64,000 nucleotides of DNA from Roseiconus lacunae. GTDB lineage: Bacteria; Planctomycetota; Planctomycetia; Pirellulales; Pirellulaceae. Made by a program: the position numbers and the translations under genes. The DNA is taken from NCBI RefSeq assembly GCF_008312935.1, contig NZ_VSZO01000079.1, positions 248,001-312,000 of the forward strand. The letters are read 5' to 3'. The notes beneath the pieces are model-generated. The model did no database searches, was not told where the DNA came from, and saw nothing but the letters and a program-made list of their open reading frames with translations. Below, piece by piece: positions 61,297-64,000 of the stretch (position 1 is its first letter; every line of letters starts with the position of its first letter).

Positions 61297-61986
61297 TCAC
61301 AACATTGCTTCGGCGAGCGCTTCTTCTTCGGTATCACTCGATACCGCTGAACTTGGATCCGAATTGGCTTGGTTAGCCGTTGGTTCGGTCGCAGGTTTGA
61401 CGGCAGCTTCATCGCTGTCGAGAGCAGGATTCTCTTCGGCGGATGCTCTTTCTGCTTGTTCACTTTCGGCACCCTCCTGTGGTTTAAATTGGCCGAAGAT
61501 TTCTTCGAGTTCTTGAACGGATCTTCCCGTCGATAGCGGACTGACCAGGTATCGCGGTAGCTTTAGAAATACACAGCAGCGATGAAGGACTTTACTAACC
61601 GGGTTCGTGACCACGGCGTGTTCAGCTTCCGGGGCGACTTCGATTTGAATGGCCCGTAGTTTGGAATAGTCAGCCTTCCATTGCATTGATCCCCAAGGAA
61701 TAAGTTGGGCACAAAAACGCCGATCCATGAAACCGTGTTCGGTGAATTCGAGCACTGGCTCTTTTAGACGAAATGTTTGACTGGCACGCCAGCACATGTA
61801 CCCGGCCGATCCGGCAAGAACTAATCCAGCGATCGTCACAAACAGGCCTGGCAAGATTCCTTTGGGGATCACGAGTGCTATGCCGAAACCGGTCAGCACG
61901 CATGATAGTAGCGACATCACTGCCCAGGACGCAAAGTGGACGGTCGCATGAGACTTATTGATCGGTATGTGGACTGGTTCGCTCAT
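61297..61986 (-). CDS. Two-helix membrane protein, unknown function
   Basis: 229 residues with GAGGAG before the start. Two transmembrane segments at about 18-45 (FASWAVMSLLSCVLTGFGIALVIP) and 47-66 (LPGLFVTIAGLVLAGSAGYM) are followed by a soluble domain with LEFTEHGFMDRRFCAQLIPWGSMQ, similar in style to PH-like domains of small bacterial membrane proteins. The C-terminal 60 residues are Glu/Ala/Ser-rich and acidic. No family assigned. It converges with the oxidoreductase gene. Confidence 0.75.
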   Translation of the reverse strand: MSEPVHIPINKSHATVHFASWAVMSLLSCVLTGFGIALVIPKGILPGLFVTIAGLVLAGSAGYMCWRASQTFRLKEPVLEFTEHGFMDRRFCAQLIPWGSMQWKADYSKLRAIQIEVAPEAEHAVVTNPVSKVLHRCCVFLKLPRYLVSPLSTGRSVQELEEIFGQFKPQEGAESEQAERASAEENPALDSDEAAVKPATEPTANQANSDPSSAVSSDTEEEALAEAML

Positions 61987-62761
61987 GTTGGTCTCCTCGA
62001 GTTACCCAACTCTGGCTTCTACTCAGCTTTGCGTCTCGCAGACGCTCCTTGCAGACGTGCCGGTCGCTCGATCACCAGAATGATTGCAGCAGTTAGATGA
62101 CTCGTACCGTGCCGGCGTGACCAGCTGTGGTTTCCGCGACGGATAACCGACGTCGTTGTGGACTTTTGGCAAATGTTTGGTTTAAGCGAGATGGCGAACG
62201 ACAAAGCTGTCCGTCAAGACGCGACATCGCAGCGCAGATGATTTCTTGCACGTCTGGAAGGAATTCGGTTGCCAAATCATCACATGGATCATCGCAAAGC
62301 AGTCAACCGTTGTCGCTTCTCACCACCGAACGTCCGCTCTGTCGACAAAAGACAGTGCCCAGTGACAGAGGCCCCCAAAGCATGTCTCGTACCCTGAATA
62401 CAGCGAGCAACAACGTTTCCGATGATCGACAATCCATGACTGTGAACGGTCTCATCTGATGAGTCTTTGTATAGGAATTGAGACAACCGCTGACCGTTGA
62501 TCCATTTCCCTAGCGTCAGAGAGATGCTACGGCTAACAGTCATCGACTGATAAGTTTCCCGTCACGGAGACGTGTCACTGAATAAGATCCCCAATTGTGC
62601 GTTCTAGCCAGGAGGTTGCACCATATATTTGAGTACTGCTGAAGAGGAGGAACGAATTTGAAGCATTGAATCGATCAACGAGATGAAAATCAAACCGCTC
62701 ATTCATTGCTCATCGTGACTTCTCAAGAATGGCCACCGCTACTCTTACAGAGGAGATTGCC
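61987..62761. other. 775-base region without a supported gene
   Basis: Open frames at 62127-62459 (plus) and 62289-62543 (minus) overlap and have no binding site or protein-like composition. GAGGAGG at 62643-62651 is not followed by a usable frame. The promoter for the small gene at 62762 should be in the right-hand part. Confidence 0.5.
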
Positions 62762-62995
62762 ATGATAACGCCCATCAATTCGGTACTTGCCAGTTCGATC
62801 AATATTAACCTGAATCAGCATGCCAACGCGGCAGAACAAATTGCCGATCCAGAGAATCTTAATGACCCAGAGGGTTCCGATAACCTAGACGCGATCGTCA
62901 AGATGAAGCGTTCTAAACAAGCTGCCGAACAGGCGATGGCGGCAATGCAACGCGTCAACGAGACGGCGGAGCATTTACTCGATATCGTCGTCTGA
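62762..62995 (+). CDS. Small helical protein, possibly motility-associated
   Basis: 77 residues from ATG 62762, which has GAGGAG eight bases upstream; an ATG at 62729 is less likely. After SVLASSININLNQHANAAEQIADPEN the chain is helical: DAIVKMKRSKQAAEQAMAAMQRVNETAEHLLDIVV. The arrangement of a hydrophilic N-terminal half and a helix ending in TAEHLLDI resembles the C-terminal helices of flagellar rod/hook proteins and YjfB-like motility proteins. That is only a resemblance. It is 550 bases before the chemoreceptor gene. Confidence 0.65.
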   Translation: MITPINSVLASSININLNQHANAAEQIADPENLNDPEGSDNLDAIVKMKRSKQAAEQAMAAMQRVNETAEHLLDIVV

Positions 62996-63006
62996 TTTCT
63001 TAGTGG

Positions 63007-63023
63007 AGCGATCGCTGATCGCT
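63007..63023 (+). terminator. Possible terminator of the small helical protein gene
   Basis: AGCGATC (63007-63013) and GATCGCT (63017-63023) pair over 7 bp around a 3-base loop, followed by TCTTCGATTTCT, 11 bases past the stop codon. Confidence 0.5.
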
Positions 63024-63284
63024 TCTTCGATTTCTACCCAGCTCCTGCCTTCACCTTGTGACGTTCCACTCGTTATCCGTCGAGGCCTGATTTTTCATCG
63101 GCCTCGCACGATGGCCGGGTGAAAGACTGCTGACCGTCGCTATCTTGTCCGAAACCTCGTCTTTCTAATGATGAAGGTTGTTCCGCATCGGGGGTGTTTT
63201 TGCCGCCCGAGGTCTAAGCAGATCCAAAGCGCGTCCTAGTCTTCAACGGGATTCGCAAGATCACTTGAGACTCAACTGACTAGG

Positions 63285-63450
63285 CAGTTGAACACGAATA
63301 ATTCTGCTTAAGTCATTTCACTCTTCCATTGGGAGAGTCGGACGTTTAGGCACGGAGAGGGCACCCTCCCCGACCGTTTGCACGTCCGACCCTTCCGCAA
63401 GCGGGAGCGTGTTATCCAGATGCTTAAGCCCGACGGCTCGTGTTTACCTG
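63285..63450. repeat. MITE-like repeat, copy 2
   Basis: 166 bp, the same length as copy 1 at 19295-19460. It starts CAGTTGAACACGA and ends TCGTGTTTACCTG; the reverse complement of the end matches the start at 11 of 13 positions. The interior (GGGAGAGTCGGACG, CACGGAGAGGGCACCCTCCCCG, TTCCGCAAGCGGGA) is alignable to copy 1 throughout with scattered substitutions and no gaps. Confidence 0.8.
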
Positions 63451-63544
63451 TCGAAATCGTGCTTGTTCGACATCAGGCAAGCGAATCCAAATTGTCCTAG
63501 AAATGCACCGCAATGAACTCGACATCGCCATCCGGTAAGCCCGT

Positions 63545-64000
63545 ATGAATTACCAGAACCTTTCGATGCGAACGAAGCTGTATCTGATGATTGGCCTTTA
63601 TGCAGCAGGCTTCATCGTATTCGGACTTTGGTCGTATATGGCCCTTTCGACGTCCAAGGTCAATGGCCCTTACTATGCACGTATTATTCAAAGCAAAGAT
63701 CTTATTGCCGACGTGCTACCTCCGCCGAATTACATTATCGAATCGTATCTCAACGTGCTTTCGTTGACCGATGCGATCGAACGCAATGCTTCACAGGATG
63801 AAATCGATGAGATGCTTGCCAAAGCGAAATCACTGCAAGCAGAATACAATGTTCGGCAGACCCACTGGAGCAGCGACCTTCCTGAAGGCGAACTCAAACA
63901 AACTCACGTCGAGGCGTCGCGTGAGCCAGCGGAACGTTTTTACAGAGTCCGTGACGAAGCGTTCATTCCCGCTTGTCTATCCCGTGACGTTGATCAAGCC
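63545..64000 (+). CDS. Methyl-accepting chemotaxis protein, N-terminal part (truncated by window)
   Basis: The frame from ATG 63545 is open to the window edge (152 codons). It begins MNYQNLSMRTKLYLMIGLYAAGFIVFGLWSYM, a basic leader and first transmembrane helix, followed by VNGPYYARIIQSKDLIADVLPPPNYIIESYL and helical EIDEMLAKAKSLQAEYN, the periplasmic four-helix-like sensor of planctomycete chemoreceptors. The signalling domain would lie beyond the window. A sensor kinase with the same input domain cannot be excluded. Confidence 0.75.
   Translation, partial: MNYQNLSMRTKLYLMIGLYAAGFIVFGLWSYMALSTSKVNGPYYARIIQSKDLIADVLPPPNYIIESYLNVLSLTDAIERNASQDEIDEMLAKAKSLQAEYNVRQTHWSSDLPEGELKQTHVEASREPAERFYRVRDEAFIPACLSRDVDQA

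Larger units (their letters stand above)
62996..63544. other. Intergenic region with hairpins and MITE-like repeat
   Basis: 549 bases. A hairpin at 63007-63023, an inverted repeat CGAGGCC/GGCCTCG (63081-63087 and 63100-63106) around a T-rich loop, and the second MITE-like copy (63285-63450) lie here. No gene is supported. Confidence 0.6.

Noticed and set aside
62127-62543. Two overlapping ORFs on opposite strands
   Set aside because: Neither has a ribosome binding site, a homologous motif or coding-like composition.

Overview
The window reads as chromosomal DNA of a planctomycete, most likely a Rhodopirellula-like member of the Pirellulaceae. The reasons are family content rather than any marker gene: two DUF1559 prepilin-like proteins, two DUF1501 proteins each paired with a DUF1549/DUF1553 protein, a TAT-exported Gfo/Idh/MocA oxidoreductase, a DUF1570-type protein, a SecD-SecF fusion, many small lipoproteins, moderate GC and long intergenic spaces. 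No rRNA, tRNA, CRISPR array, prophage or intact insertion sequence was recognised.

Layout. 1-6.7 kb: the end of an unknown gene, small exported and lipoprotein genes, an SDR oxidoreductase, a CsbD-like protein, a very long hairpin, a possible Fur box, and csrA with an unusual C-terminal tail. 6.9-10.7 kb: a DUF1559 protein with a small lipoprotein, then a large lipoprotein alpha/beta hydrolase on the minus strand. 10.9-17.1 kb: an apparent four-gene operon of heptaheme cytochrome c, TPR lipoprotein, DUF1501 and DUF1549/DUF1553. 17.4-22.6 kb: a second DUF1559/small lipoprotein pair (minus strand), a TAT-exported oxidoreductase and an unknown membrane protein. 22.7-27 kb: remnant of an AraC/XylR regulator and a second DUF1549/DUF1553-DUF1501 pair in reversed gene order, here with a fused cytochrome domain. 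27-34.8 kb: a DUF4013 membrane protein, an HtrA protease, and an overlapping three-gene set (DUF1570-like HExxH/LRR protein, LarA-like protein, DUF3524 glycosyltransferase). 34.8-40.6 kb: minus-strand genes (alpha/beta hydrolase, CBM9-like protein, small helical protein, membrane protein, ychF).

40.9-61.2 kb is dominated by envelope biogenesis: lpxK, a UDP-sugar dehydrogenase, LptF/LptG permease, a very large secretin-N-domain protein, a DegT-type sugar aminotransferase, yajC, secDF, an M28 peptidase, a Skp/OmpH chaperone, lpxC, lpxA and an oxidoreductase overlapping lpxA that could be GnnA-like. Together they point to a lipid A-containing outer membrane with an associated Sec and periplasmic chaperone system. 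The window ends with a small helical protein and the N-terminal part of a chemotaxis receptor.

The least ordinary features are: an 18-bp in-frame tandem repeat next to an 11-base homopolymer inside the DegT aminotransferase gene (possible phase variation); a 166-bp MITE-like repeat present twice with identical length; a separate dispersed hairpin repeat with at least four copies; the heptaheme cytochrome/DUF1501/DUF1549 operon; and the repeated association of a DUF1559 protein with a tiny lipoprotein.
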